DNA of 64,000 nt from Bacteroides intestinalis (GCF_902364365.1 NZ_CABJDN010000006.1:62001-126000), one strand, 5' to 3'; shown: positions 26,249 to 36,166, numbered from the stretch's first letter. Translations and numbers: made by a program. Notes: generated by a model not told the origin, from the letters alone.

Positions 26249-27529
26249 TTAGAAAGAATATTGTACCAACAAATTCATCCGGTTGGCATGGTGCGTTGAA
26301 TTATTGAAATCTGTACGCCAGCCGCGAAGGTATTCAGCACCTACCTGCATATTCGGAGTAACATTCCAGAATACATTGGTTACGAGATATTGTCCGTAAC
26401 GGTAACTACTGGGTTGATCGTTGGGATAACCGTTCTCCGAATACAATCTGGACATACTGTAAGTAGTGGATACAAACACTTTCGGGCAGATGTTATACTG
26501 TGCCCCGGCAAACCAGCCCAGCATAGGCAATGCTTGCATCTTTCCTTCTTTTTCGGGATTGGGAACGATGTCCACATTCAGATTGCTTATGTCATTCAGA
26601 TATTGTCCGATACCTTTTCCATAAGTAGCCTGTCCGAAGATTTCCCATTTCTTACTGAGATTAAATGAGGTAGATGCCTGTATACCCCATCCGGTAACGT
26701 CGGATGCATGATCGCTGAGCGTGCTGGTGTATGTCATACTGCGAACGAGGCCACCTACACGAAGATGGCTGTTAGCTCCCCAACCATATTGGGCGTAAGC
26801 GGTGAAGTCCGGCATACGTTGTTGGGCTACGCTGAGTTGATCGTTTGTAGTGCCATCCACACTGGGTACCTCTATGGATGCATGGAATCGCCAGTTCTTT
26901 AAGCCTTTGTAAGTGTAAGCCAGTTGAGTGGCACGATAGAAAGTAGCACCGTTAGGGCCTTGGAAGTCGATAGTGGACGGCAATGCGGCCAAATCCATAA
27001 AACCACCGTAGGTATAACCTACTGTCACATTGCGGAACGACATGTACGCATTTCGCAACTGGAATACCTTGTCCCCACCACGGAAGTTACCAGCAGTGTA
27101 CACAACGAAATCACCCAGCAGCTTAGTATGTCCTACCAGTTTCAGGAAGATGGTGGAAGTACTTGCATCCATCTGGAACTGGTTCTTTACTTTGCTGGCA
27201 TTCGGGATGTAGGCAGGGATGAAGTCCATGTTGTCTACGATGCCGCCAAAGTCATATTCGGCAGTGGCACGTACATATCCTCCGATACCGAGGGCGAATT
27301 TTCCTTTTTTATCCATCAACAGGAAGCGGGGTGCCTGTGGGTCGTGAATGTATCTGAACTGTGATTCGTTCATGATACGGACGATCTCGTCGCCTGCTTT
27401 GTCGATGGTAACCATGACGATGCCGTTAGATGCTTCGTCGTCAATAATCACTTTTTCTTGTGCTTTGGCCATAGACGGAACGAGGCCGATGGCGCACAGC
27501 AGAAACATTACTTTAAAGATTGTCTTCAT
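26249..27529 (-). CDS. DcaP-like outer membrane porin
   Basis: With start ATG 27529 the product is 426 aa. It has a signal peptide (MKTIFKVMFLLCAIGLVPSM..AKA) and a short N-terminal coil. The barrel is like the trimeric DcaP porins: FALGIGGYVRATAEYDFGG, FQMDASTSTIFLKLVGHTK, GYTYGGFMDLAALPSTIDF. It ends MNLLVQYSF with terminal Phe. An ATG further upstream (27682) would add 51 residues without a signal peptide and overlap the preceding gene, so it is rejected. It is the last gene of a same-strand series starting at 31422, 76 bp after the beta-propeller gene. It probably admits small anionic solutes. Confidence 0.8.
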   Translation of the reverse strand: MKTIFKVMFLLCAIGLVPSMAKAQEKVIIDDEASNGIVMVTIDKAGDEIVRIMNESQFRYIHDPQAPRFLLMDKKGKFALGIGGYVRATAEYDFGGIVDNMDFIPAYIPNASKVKNQFQMDASTSTIFLKLVGHTKLLGDFVVYTAGNFRGGDKVFQLRNAYMSFRNVTVGYTYGGFMDLAALPSTIDFQGPNGATFYRATQLAYTYKGLKNWRFHASIEVPSVDGTTNDQLSVAQQRMPDFTAYAQYGWGANSHLRVGGLVRSMTYTSTLSDHASDVTGWGIQASTSFNLSKKWEIFGQATYGKGIGQYLNDISNLNVDIVPNPEKEGKMQALPMLGWFAGAQYNICPKVFVSTTYSMSRLYSENGYPNDQPSSYRYGQYLVTNVFWNVTPNMQVGAEYLRGWRTDFNNSTHHANRMNLLVQYSF

Positions 27530-27605
27530 TATTAAGTTAGGTTTTGGTGAATGCCCATTGAACAACCTAAATGAAAAAAGGTTGAGTAGGAGAATGACAG
27601 ATATG

Positions 27606-29069
27606 CTATTTTTTGATTGATTTGTAGTGGAGGTTCTCCGTTTCTTTACCGAAATAGGCTTTTTGCAATTCATGGGCATCATACATCTCGGCTGTATTGT
27701 AAAGTTCTGGTATATTATAAGACTTGAACGTATTCAGATAAGCTTCCGGATTTTCTTGTGGAAGAAGAAACGCTTTACTTACGCTTCCATCTTGGGATAC
27801 ATGGGCAAAGTAAGGACGCCCATATACCCGGTCGTCTCGTTTGGAGGCGAAAGCTATCCATTGGGAATTACTACTCCAGGAATGATAGGAATCAGAGTAC
27901 CGTCCGTTTGTTTCTTCCATTTTATCAATATTTCCGGTAGAAAGCTCCAGCATCCAAAGGTTAGTTTCCGGATGCCAGATGGGGAAAGTACCATAATCGG
28001 ATACGGAGAACAGCAGGTATTTGCCGTCCGGTGAGCATTTGGGAAAACTAATGGATTTCCCTTCGGGTGAAGCTCTGAAGACTTCGTGAATACTATCACC
28101 CAATTGTCCGGTTTGAGGATTAAAGGAGATGGAGTAGAGATCATAGCGCATATGACGGGTACTGTCCGGCTGAGGGATATAGGGTACCCGGCAGAAATAG
28201 ATGGTATGGTTGTCAGCAGAGAAACAAGGGAAGGTTTCCTGATATTCCGTTCCGCTGATACCGGGGTTATCGGTAACCGTTCCCTGTTCAAAATCTATCA
28301 GGATAAGATCACTGCATTTATCGAAAACTTCCAGGCGTTCGGTACGATAGCTGTGCAGAATGGGGATAATTTCGGCTGTGGTGAATATGCCGAAACGCCC
28401 GTCTTGGGAAATCTCTCCATAGACAGCACCAGCTGTATGATTTGTTTTGGTATTGATTTTCCGTAATTGCCCGTCACGACTATAAATTGTACCTCCCTTA
28501 CTGCCACGCACATGCATAAATGTAGTGGGATTGGCTGCACGGTTGGATGTATGGCAATTGATACAGCTACGATCTGTGATATTGTTATCGGCCAGAAGAC
28601 GGGTGTCGAAATTCTCAAGGTTACGTTCGCAAATTTGCAGCATGTTCCATATCTCATAAGCCGGTTCTATCAGGCGGTAGCTGAGGTATCGGTCTATGCT
28701 GTCGGGCGAGATGTACCAGTAGAAATCTTTGTAATGTATTTTTTGCTGCGAGATATAGGCATAGACAGACACTGACAGTGTATCCCCTTTTTCATCCGCA
28801 AGCATCTTTTTCCATTTCTTCATGGGGAACTGGAGCCTGTAGGACTGGCTGTCGAATTGATGCTCTTTCTTTCCCCGGATAATAACGGAGAGGTTTGCCG
28901 CACCTTCCAGCTGGAAGTTCAGCGGAGCGATGTTGCAAGGTATGGTGATGTCTGTATAGTCAGGAAACAGGAGCGGCTGTTCAGGACAGTCGGTGTAATC
29001 CTGAAGTGAACGTTTTCCACAGGAGAAAAGCGTCAGGGTTGCAATGAACAGGATGATAGATCTTTTCAT
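27606..29069 (-). CDS. Beta-propeller (PD40/TolB-like) lipoprotein with one c-type haem motif
   Basis: This 487-aa exported lipoprotein has signal/lipobox MKRSIILFIATLTLFSC. The N-terminal 150 residues resemble a beta-sandwich. A single CxxCH motif follows (C169-IN-C172-H173, in SCINCHTSNRA), a covalent haem-c attachment site. The rest (about 200-470) has repeated blades such as DGRFGIFTTAEIIP, DNHTIYFCRVPY, CSPDGKYLLFSVSDYG and NSQWIAFASKRDD, the PD40/TolB-type propeller. ATG 29069 is chosen because it gives an ATGA overlap with the upstream gene and starts exactly at the signal peptide. One haem plus a propeller suggests an electron-transfer or sensor role; function is unknown. Confidence 0.75.
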   Translation of the reverse strand: MKRSIILFIATLTLFSCGKRSLQDYTDCPEQPLLFPDYTDITIPCNIAPLNFQLEGAANLSVIIRGKKEHQFDSQSYRLQFPMKKWKKMLADEKGDTLSVSVYAYISQQKIHYKDFYWYISPDSIDRYLSYRLIEPAYEIWNMLQICERNLENFDTRLLADNNITDRSCINCHTSNRAANPTTFMHVRGSKGGTIYSRDGQLRKINTKTNHTAGAVYGEISQDGRFGIFTTAEIIPILHSYRTERLEVFDKCSDLILIDFEQGTVTDNPGISGTEYQETFPCFSADNHTIYFCRVPYIPQPDSTRHMRYDLYSISFNPQTGQLGDSIHEVFRASPEGKSISFPKCSPDGKYLLFSVSDYGTFPIWHPETNLWMLELSTGNIDKMEETNGRYSDSYHSWSSNSQWIAFASKRDDRVYGRPYFAHVSQDGSVSKAFLLPQENPEAYLNTFKSYNIPELYNTAEMYDAHELQKAYFGKETENLHYKSIKK

Positions 29070-30796
29070 GGTTTCAGTTGTGCATAATAGTAATAGAACC
29101 AATATGTTTTTCCGAATAACTTTTCCAAAGCCCGCCCGTCTCCTTTGGCATCTTCGTATATGGAGAGGTATTGCAGACAGTCTTTGTAAACTTTAGCAGA
29201 GATGCGATAATGCTTCAGTTGTTCCTGCGGGTTTTCTTTCTCATTCATACATGCTATCAATGCTTCCTGATAGAGACGGGATGGAAGCGAACCGAATGCC
29301 GGATAATAGTAACGGTCATAATCCTTCTTGAAAAGCTGCAGATCTTTATTCAACAGGTGGAAGCATAAAAGGTAGTCGGCAGCCATCTTGTTTTGAGGAT
29401 TGCTTTCGATTAAATTAGCCAGTGCAGTACGCCATTGATTGGCGGAGAACAACGTATCTTGTTGCGGAAGCATCCGGCGTTTATGGGTCCAGTAAGGGAT
29501 GGAATCACATTGACCGGATTTAATAAGTTCCAATCGCTCCTTTGCCCAGCTCCGGTGCAAGGAAGTATGGGACAACATGCGTAGATACTTTTGGGCAACT
29601 GAATAATCTTCGTTGATAATGGCAATTTCCGCCAGTTTCCGTACCATGCGCGAAGAACGCTGATGCGGGGTAAATGTCATAGCAAGCATGGCAGAGTGCT
29701 GGGCTTGTGCCATGTCACCGCATTCCATAAGGGCATCGGGACTTGCCATGGCGTATATATAGCCTGTTGATTCGTTGGTTTGTAGTAAAAGCCCATGGAA
29801 AGCTGGCTGATAATGTTGCATTAGTTCATCGCAGAGCTTGTTTTGGCGGGCATAGGCAAGATTGGTGTAGTAGGCACTGAGATAGGTCGGGTAGGAGTTA
29901 GTCTTGTTGAGCCGGATTACTTTATCCCAGTGTCCGAAGTAGGCTTCGGATGAAAAGGCGAGTGTCTTTTCTTCGGAGGCGTTGTATGCTTTGGTTATGG
30001 TAATTGTACCCAGGGTAAGGACTGTAAATAGTGCAATCCATTGCTTACACTGCCGGAAAATAAAAACCGGCAGGAGGGAGAGTAGCAGAAAACCTTCTGT
30101 CAGGAGGAAGACAAAAGGCTGACGCAGCATGTATCCGCTTATCAATGGATAGAAGTATGATTGGCGGGGAGTTAAAAAATAGAAATAACTACCTCCGATA
30201 GGTATGAGGAGGGAGATGAGTAGAAGGAAGAAGGACAACTTGTAATTGTTGAAGTGCTTGCACTCATAAACTATGGCTAAAATGACATATGCAAAGAAGT
30301 GTGCTCCTCCGGCGCAATAGAGGATGGTAAGCATAACTACGTGGAGTATTCCCCTCGTCCGTGTTGATGTGCTCAATGTTGACAGTAAGAATGCCCAGAC
30401 GCTGCACATCAGTCCAAGTGACATGGAAAGAAGATATTCCAAATGGCAGGATAATGCCCATTCGGCAACTATGGGCAGTAATGCCCAGAGGGATGTATGG
30501 CTGGTGATACCGGTCTTACGTAATGCTATCCGGAGTCCCAGCCAGGTGAACACAAAAGTGAGGGTTAATATACTGCTTCCTCCACCTGTCCACAGGAAAA
30601 ACTGAGTAAGATAATCGCCACAGATTTCGGTCAGGAATGCCGGTTTCTGTAAGTATGTTTGTAGAAAGTCCGGTTGGAGTACGCATAGTGTTATCTGTTC
30701 TTTATAGTGCAGATGATATGGATAGAAGTAAAAGAAGAATATCCAGCAGGCTATAAAGAATAGGGAGACAAAGATACTGTCTATTTGTTTTCTCAT
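29066..30796 (-). CDS. DUF6057-type polytopic membrane protein with C-terminal helical repeats
   Basis: The 576-aa product starts at MRKQIDSIFVSLFFIACW (ATG 30796, an ATGA overlap with the gene before it). The first half (about 1-290) has roughly eight to nine membrane helices. The second half is soluble and alpha-helical with TPR-like pairs (YPTYLSAYYTNLAYARQNKL; MAQAQHSAMLAMTFTPHQRS). This matches the general architecture of DUF6057 proteins of Bacteroidales, whose function is not known. It is translationally coupled on both sides. Confidence 0.75.
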   Translation of the reverse strand: MRKQIDSIFVSLFFIACWIFFFYFYPYHLHYKEQITLCVLQPDFLQTYLQKPAFLTEICGDYLTQFFLWTGGGSSILTLTFVFTWLGLRIALRKTGITSHTSLWALLPIVAEWALSCHLEYLLSMSLGLMCSVWAFLLSTLSTSTRTRGILHVVMLTILYCAGGAHFFAYVILAIVYECKHFNNYKLSFFLLLISLLIPIGGSYFYFLTPRQSYFYPLISGYMLRQPFVFLLTEGFLLLSLLPVFIFRQCKQWIALFTVLTLGTITITKAYNASEEKTLAFSSEAYFGHWDKVIRLNKTNSYPTYLSAYYTNLAYARQNKLCDELMQHYQPAFHGLLLQTNESTGYIYAMASPDALMECGDMAQAQHSAMLAMTFTPHQRSSRMVRKLAEIAIINEDYSVAQKYLRMLSHTSLHRSWAKERLELIKSGQCDSIPYWTHKRRMLPQQDTLFSANQWRTALANLIESNPQNKMAADYLLCFHLLNKDLQLFKKDYDRYYYPAFGSLPSRLYQEALIACMNEKENPQEQLKHYRISAKVYKDCLQYLSIYEDAKGDGRALEKLFGKTYWFYYYYAQLKP

Positions 30797-31422
30797 GGTT
30801 CGGGTTTCCATTTTTCTATTCCACGTCTTTTTAAATCATTGGCTTGCTGCTCATTGAACATGTGCTCAAGCGTCATGAATAAGTATCCTCCTAACGGATT
30901 CAGATTCTGTTTAATGAAACAGAACGTAGAGTCACCAAAATCTTCGTAGATGCTATCCCTTTGTCCTTTCAGGATTGTTGTAATGGTACTGTCTTTTTTG
31001 TTTTTATTGATTTTCTGCGATAGTAAGGCTGCTTTTTCACCGGCAGATTCCATCTGTTCTTTCCAGTGTTGCAGTTGGTTATTGAGTGGGGTACCGGTTC
31101 CGGAACTATTCATACCCATGTTGGTATGCAGCGTTCCTTTTTCTGCCACAATGAGCAGACGTTGTATAGGTGCATTTGCCCGCCTGCTGATAACAATATC
31201 GTAAATAGCGGAATCTGCCGGAATGGAAAAGGAGAAAGTTCCGTTTACAATATAGGCAGAATCTACTGTTTCCGGAGTGGGATGGGGGCGTGGAACCAAA
31301 TATATGATTTGTCCGTTGTATTCCGAAGATACCACTCCTTCGATATTCATCATTTTCTTCGTTATCGGCTGACAACTGCTGATGCAAAATAGTAAGATAA
31401 GATAAAAGAAATGTTTATTCAT
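30793..31422 (-). CDS. DUF4369-like lipoprotein without thioredoxin domain
   Basis: The 209-aa lipoprotein has signal and lipobox MNKHFFYLILLFCISSC. It has a beta-sandwich of the DUF4369 type (IEGVVSSEYNGQIIYLV, DSAYIVNGTFSFSIP) and a helical tail (LNNQLQHWKEQMESAGEKAA). In most Bacteroidales this module precedes a TlpA thioredoxin domain; here the protein ends without one. It is first in the coupled gene series, suggesting a role in a membrane complex with the DUF6057 and haem-propeller proteins. Confidence 0.75.
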   Translation of the reverse strand: MNKHFFYLILLFCISSCQPITKKMMNIEGVVSSEYNGQIIYLVPRPHPTPETVDSAYIVNGTFSFSIPADSAIYDIVISRRANAPIQRLLIVAEKGTLHTNMGMNSSGTGTPLNNQLQHWKEQMESAGEKAALLSQKINKNKKDSTITTILKGQRDSIYEDFGDSTFCFIKQNLNPLGGYLFMTLEHMFNEQQANDLKRRGIEKWKPEP

Positions 31423-31454
31423 ATCGGTTTGTCTTTTCTGTTATCTTTAGAAAA

Positions 31455-31532
31455 AGGAGGTTGCTCCATTTATATGTTTTTTCACTCATGAATGAAGATC
31501 GCAAAATCATCCGGTGGGTGGAACAACCTCCT
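31455..31532 (-). terminator. Long-loop hairpin after the GH18 gene
   Basis: AGGAGGTTGCTCCA (31455-31468) pairs with TGGAACAACCTCCT (31519-31532), 13 of 14 positions, around a 50-nt loop. It lies just past the GH18 stop codon (31555) and separates the Sus-type locus from the DUF4369 operon. The long loop makes simple intrinsic termination uncertain; it may be an attenuator or processing site. Confidence 0.5.
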
Positions 31533-31554
31533 GTATCCGTGTTAAGTTAGAGTA

Positions 31555-33426
31555 TTACAAGTTTGCTTTGGCCCATGCTGTAATCAGTTTGTTTTCATTG
31601 GAGTTCCAAGCTTCCTTATAAAGGTCGCGTACCACATCGAGCCACTTAATGCTGCGGGTCTCTTTAGAATCACTTGTTCCTACATCAACGGTGCCGCCGT
31701 ATGCTTTATAATCTTCACGCAGGGTACCGCAAATGCGGGCATAGGTTCCGGTATATGTGTTCAGGTCATTGTTGGTTACCTTAACATCGTAGTTGAGTTG
31801 ATCGTCCGTGCAACTGTAATTTCCCGGATGGGCAGGATCTTCGGTAGCCCACTTGGAACGGTCTGCTGCATACACGGTGACTCCGTCCTTGAAGAGATAA
31901 GGATAATATCCTGAGTTGTCCATGTCTTCATATACAATGCCGCATATCGGGAACTGAGCTCCCGACTGCAATTGTATATGCTTCAATACCGCTGCCATCG
32001 CATCCGTATCAGTGTCACCTTTCGCTTTCCATACGGCAGTTGCAATCCAGGTTGCAAGCTTTTCGGCTGTAGGATTGAGCATGTATACCTTGCCTTTTTT
32101 CTGAACGCCGGTTTGCACGTCCTTGCCGGTTGAATATTCGTAAAGCTTAACCGGGTATCCTTCATAATTAGGATAGGTTGTCGTTTCCTCTATCAGTGTT
32201 CCCGCCATGTATTGACCGGTGCTGATTATCTTGTCGCAGCTGGTGACGAGTGCTTTGTAACCATCCGAATTGTTTATGAAGTCATGTAATTGGGCGTCTT
32301 TGTCTTCCTGCATTACGGCATTCCAGAGTGCATTGCGCAGTGTTCCCTGGTTATCATCACCATCGTAGTCCCAGAACATCATACCTTTCATGCCTAATCC
32401 TAAAAGCCATGTACCTTTTGCGGCAATGCTTCGTGGATTGTCATAACCACAATAGAATACTCCGTTCTTGGTAACGTACGGAACGCTGCCCTCTTCATCC
32501 CAATTATCAATGACATAGCCTTCTCCCGCGCTTAAGTCGACAATGTCTCTGTAATTGATAGAACCACCGGAGTTGAAATGTGCTCTTCCATAGAATGGAA
32601 TACCCAGAACTAATTTATTGGCAGGTACACCGGCACTCAGATATTCGTTGACAGAACGCTGGCAATCCCAGGTGGCACTTGGTTTGTTCAATGGTGATTG
32701 ATGACCGGGGGCACCCACTAAGTCGTATGTCATAATGTTGACGAAGTCCACATAGGGGTCTACAGCTTTCACATCGATATACTTCCATCCTGCTCCTTGC
32801 GGTTGCTTGTTCTTGCAATACCCGGCGTAGGTCAGTAAAGTGGAACTTGATAGTGTTTCGCGCAGATCTTTCATTAACAGAGTGAAATTCTCTACGTCAA
32901 CCAACGGGTCGTAGGCGTTACTGCCGAAAGTCATGCCGGGAAATTCCCAGTCGATATCAATACCGTCTATGCCTTCCTGCTGAACGAACTTCTTGCAATC
33001 CTGAGCGAATTGTTTGCGCATCTCAGCGCTCTTTGCCAGGGCGGAGAAACCTCCGTCCTGGGAATTACCGGTATTAGAGACACTATTTGTAAAAGAGAGT
33101 AATATCTTTAAATTGCTATTTCTTTCTTTTAACTTCTTCACTTGATTGAAACGTTCCTTGTTACCTTGCAAGTCAAACTTCTGATAGACATTGTTCTTAA
33201 CATAAAGTTCGGCGAAAGCATAATTGATATGCGTCATGTAAGTGGGGTCGGGAAGCATTTTGCCATAGTAGGTCACATAGCCTAATGCGACGCGTCCATT
33301 CACTCTATCTGCCATGTTGTTCACTTCCGGAGGTCCAAAACTGGGTATACCGGTTATGTAGTCGTCATCGTGACAGGAACTTAGTCCTAATATAATAGCT
33401 ATTACAATAAATATAATCTTTTTCAT
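31555..33426 (-). CDS. GH18 glycoside hydrolase lipoprotein, chitinase-type
   Basis: This 623-aa lipoprotein (lipobox LGLSSC) has a GH18 TIM barrel over about residues 45-380. The catalytic signature is D154-G-I-D-I-D159-W-E161, with E161 as proton donor. LKILLSFTNS, IMTYDLVGAPGHQSP and MFWDYDGDD also fit. The Trp before the Glu and the YGRAHF loop resemble chitinases, not the DxxDxDxE-Y/F of endo-beta-N-acetylglucosaminidases, so beta-1,4-GlcNAc polymers are the likelier target (inference). A C-terminal region of about 215 residues (from LHDFINNSDGYKAL) matches nothing I know. It is the last gene of a four-gene SusC/D operon, 6 bp after the lipoprotein gene. Confidence 0.87.
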   Translation of the reverse strand: MKKIIFIVIAIILGLSSCHDDDYITGIPSFGPPEVNNMADRVNGRVALGYVTYYGKMLPDPTYMTHINYAFAELYVKNNVYQKFDLQGNKERFNQVKKLKERNSNLKILLSFTNSVSNTGNSQDGGFSALAKSAEMRKQFAQDCKKFVQQEGIDGIDIDWEFPGMTFGSNAYDPLVDVENFTLLMKDLRETLSSSTLLTYAGYCKNKQPQGAGWKYIDVKAVDPYVDFVNIMTYDLVGAPGHQSPLNKPSATWDCQRSVNEYLSAGVPANKLVLGIPFYGRAHFNSGGSINYRDIVDLSAGEGYVIDNWDEEGSVPYVTKNGVFYCGYDNPRSIAAKGTWLLGLGMKGMMFWDYDGDDNQGTLRNALWNAVMQEDKDAQLHDFINNSDGYKALVTSCDKIISTGQYMAGTLIEETTTYPNYEGYPVKLYEYSTGKDVQTGVQKKGKVYMLNPTAEKLATWIATAVWKAKGDTDTDAMAAVLKHIQLQSGAQFPICGIVYEDMDNSGYYPYLFKDGVTVYAADRSKWATEDPAHPGNYSCTDDQLNYDVKVTNNDLNTYTGTYARICGTLREDYKAYGGTVDVGTSDSKETRSIKWLDVVRDLYKEAWNSNENKLITAWAKANL

Positions 33427-33432
33427 AAGGCA

Positions 33433-34338
33433 TTATTCTTTGGATTCATAATATACATACCAACCATAGTCGTCCCAGTCACCTCCACCTGTGTATTTCT
33501 GCGGGTGATACAGAGTGATATACTCATCAGTCAATGTAAGTATCCAGAATACATTGTTTTTCCCTTTACTTTGGCCGAGGTCATCATAACTGCTTCCAAT
33601 AACGGGGATATTAGTGGTAAGTCTGCCTTGAACCAAATCTTCCGGTTGTTCGCGGTCGAAGAGGAACGTTCCCTCATTCAGTAATTTGCCACTTTTATCA
33701 TAAGTCTTCAGCTTGGTGTCCTGTATTTCGAATACTATTCTCTGATCTCCTGCCTGTGCAAGATTAACTGATCCCCACCATGCAAAATTAGACTCCGGAG
33801 TATATCCTGAACTGGTATACTTCCATCCGCCATGTGCCCCCATGTTGCAGACCGATCCCCATTTTACTTCACGGAATCCCCATGCCTTGGTTGCATTGGC
33901 GTCTGCCTTGTCTTTGGCTCCGGTAAAGAGGCCCATCCATTCGTCAAACACATTGGTGACCGTTACGGTAAAGATATCACTGGTTACAATTTTACCATTA
34001 GAAATAGCTTCATAATATATCTCATAAGTTCCGTTGGCACCATATATGATCGTATCATTATCGCTGCCGGAAATCTTTGTGCCGACTCCATAGTGCCAGA
34101 TACCTCCCAATTCAGGACGGTTGTTTTTGAGTACTACATATTGATCTCCTTCTACAGCGTCATCCTGGTTGGGAATAGGCTGGGTGACGGATAATATGTT
34201 GTTCAGTTCTTCCTTGCTGATAGGGTCTCCGGCATTAGTAATGTATTTATCGCGTAAGGATTCGTCTTCCATAGGGTCGCAGGCTGTGACTATAGCCATT
34301 GCCGCGAATAATAATAGTATAGCTTTTAATGTTTTCAT
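33433..34338 (-). CDS. Surface glycan-binding lipoprotein (SusE/F position, PKD-like domain)
   Basis: The 301-aa lipoprotein has signal and lipobox MKTLKAILLLFAAMAIVTAC, then a PKD/Ig-like domain (about 45-125; GANGTYEIYYEAISNG, FTVTVTNVFDEW). A C-terminal beta-rich domain carries exposed Trp residues (FAWWGSVNLAQ, WDDYGWYVYYESKE), typical of carbohydrate-binding faces. The gene position, directly after SusD and before the enzyme, is that of surface glycan-binding proteins that capture the polymer on the outer membrane. The ligand is presumably that of the neighbouring GH18. Confidence 0.78.
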   Translation of the reverse strand: MKTLKAILLLFAAMAIVTACDPMEDESLRDKYITNAGDPISKEELNNILSVTQPIPNQDDAVEGDQYVVLKNNRPELGGIWHYGVGTKISGSDNDTIIYGANGTYEIYYEAISNGKIVTSDIFTVTVTNVFDEWMGLFTGAKDKADANATKAWGFREVKWGSVCNMGAHGGWKYTSSGYTPESNFAWWGSVNLAQAGDQRIVFEIQDTKLKTYDKSGKLLNEGTFLFDREQPEDLVQGRLTTNIPVIGSSYDDLGQSKGKNNVFWILTLTDEYITLYHPQKYTGGGDWDDYGWYVYYESKE

Positions 34339-34360
34339 ATCATTAAGATTTTAAATGGCA

Positions 34361-36166
34361 TTACATTTTTGTCCAATCACTGAATTGTGCATCAGTTCCC
34401 CAACCCGGATTTTGCTCGAGCACACCATTGGAACGGTCTATTTCTATCTGAGGTATAGGCCAGTAACCCTGGGTTTGCTGTAGACGCTTCTTATAATCAT
34501 ACTTGACCATAGGCGTGAGAGCGGCGGCATTGATAACCTCAAAGCCTGTCTGGCGATTTAGTGCATTTCCTGCCTCTTCCAGACTTGGGCCGGACCAGCG
34601 GAGCAGATCCCACCAACGGATGGATTCGAAAGCAAACTCCCAACGGCGTTCCTGTTTAAGTGCATCCAGCGTGTATGAGATAGGGGCTAAGTGGGAACGT
34701 TGGCGTACTCTGTTCAAACCGGTTGCATCTCCTTTCAATTCGGAATGCATCAGCAGTACATCGGCAAAGCGGATATGAATAAGATCGGTGATATTCAGTA
34801 ACTGCGGGGAGGTCTGGCTGGATATGCCCGGATGTAATGTTTTTCCAAAAGCTTCGAGTACTCCGTTGCTATTATATGCATTAATGTTGATGTATTTCTT
34901 GTTGAAGTATCCGGTCTGCTCGTAATAGCGGTAAGAAACGGTATATGCGGGTTCCGAATCATCTAAACGGAAGTCTGCCAAAACATTTCCTTCATTGTTG
35001 GGGTCCATAGCCTTGTATGACCAAATAGAACCGGAAATACGCGGGTCTTCAGTGTATCCATCCAAGAATGTTTGTTGTTTAGACCACTCTTTCCAGTCCT
35101 GAACCATACTGGGAGATACCGGGCCTGCGCCCCAACCAAAATTGAACGGATAACTTTCTTCTTTCCAGTCGGCATCGTCACCGGAAGGGGAGTAGAACAT
35201 TGCACATGTATTGGCAAACCATGTGTAGGTCCATGTGGAGGTCAGGTTGTGCTTGTTGGCAAAGAGTGTTTCAATTGAAGAATTTCCATCCCAGGCGAGT
35301 TTATGCTTCACTGCATATGCATATTGCTTCTTGGAGCTGGTACTGTTAGTGGCAGAGTTCGTGTAGCCCCATAGGTTACGTTGGTCAGAAATGAGGTTGT
35401 GTCCGGAATGATCTATACAGTCTTCCAGCCAACTGATAACTTGTTCTTTTGTGATTTCGCCTTCGGGAGTCAGAGGTAAAGTCTTCTTGTCATAACGTCC
35501 GGTATAGAATAGAAATACTCGCGCTGCAAGTGCTTCGGCTGCATACTTGGTAGCATGGCCTGCCATGGCATTCCCGGCCGGATATATCTGGTTAGGCATC
35601 ATCTCAATTGCATTCTTTATATCAGAAGCAATCAAGGCATATACTTCGTCAACGGATGCCCGCGGGAGGTTTACAGCTTCAATCGTGGTACGAAGGGGAA
35701 CGCCGCCGAATATCTTTACTAATTCATAGTAGGTCCATGCCCGGAGGAAATAAGCTTCGCCAAAGTGACGTAAACGTTCGGATTCACTTGACCAGCTTTT
35801 TACGTTATCGAGCGTGTTAATCGTATTGTTGGCACGATTGATGAGTTGATAACAACGGTCCCAGATGCCAAGTCTGCTGTTCAAGTTTCCTTGATAAAGC
35901 AAGAAGTTCGTGGCGCAATTGCCGGAATAAGAGAGGTTACCGCCTAAGCAATCATCACTGGCCAATTGGGCTGTATAGTATTCTGAAGATGTTTCAGGAT
36001 CTTCAAACAATAACTTAGCATAGATAGACGTCAACATTTGGTTGGCATCTTTCTCCGTTTCCGGAAAGTTCTCTGTTGTTTTATCTGTAAGTAACTCAGT
36101 GTCAAGGAAACTTTCACATGACGTGAGTATGAAAAGTGCAGATAGTATATATATTAGTTTTTTCAT
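34361..36166 (-). CDS. SusD/RagB-family outer membrane lipoprotein
   Basis: This 601-aa SusD-like lipoprotein (lipobox MKKLIYILSALFILTSC) has the N-terminal SusD domain (SFLDTELLTDKTTENF; GEAYFLRAWTYYELVKIFGGVPL) and the RagB/SusD C-terminal domain (KQERRWEFAFESIRWWDLLRW; YWPIPQIEIDRS). It caps the SusC pore and binds oligosaccharide at the cell surface. It lies 12 bp after susC and 22 bp before the glycan-binding lipoprotein gene. Confidence 0.95.
   Translation of the reverse strand: MKKLIYILSALFILTSCESFLDTELLTDKTTENFPETEKDANQMLTSIYAKLLFEDPETSSEYYTAQLASDDCLGGNLSYSGNCATNFLLYQGNLNSRLGIWDRCYQLINRANNTINTLDNVKSWSSESERLRHFGEAYFLRAWTYYELVKIFGGVPLRTTIEAVNLPRASVDEVYALIASDIKNAIEMMPNQIYPAGNAMAGHATKYAAEALAARVFLFYTGRYDKKTLPLTPEGEITKEQVISWLEDCIDHSGHNLISDQRNLWGYTNSATNSTSSKKQYAYAVKHKLAWDGNSSIETLFANKHNLTSTWTYTWFANTCAMFYSPSGDDADWKEESYPFNFGWGAGPVSPSMVQDWKEWSKQQTFLDGYTEDPRISGSIWSYKAMDPNNEGNVLADFRLDDSEPAYTVSYRYYEQTGYFNKKYININAYNSNGVLEAFGKTLHPGISSQTSPQLLNITDLIHIRFADVLLMHSELKGDATGLNRVRQRSHLAPISYTLDALKQERRWEFAFESIRWWDLLRWSGPSLEEAGNALNRQTGFEVINAAALTPMVKYDYKKRLQQTQGYWPIPQIEIDRSNGVLEQNPGWGTDAQFSDWTKM

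Noticed and set aside
26249..27682. Longer start for the DcaP-like porin at 27682
   Set aside because: It adds 51 residues without family character in front of a good signal peptide and overlaps the upstream propeller gene; ATG 27529 is better.
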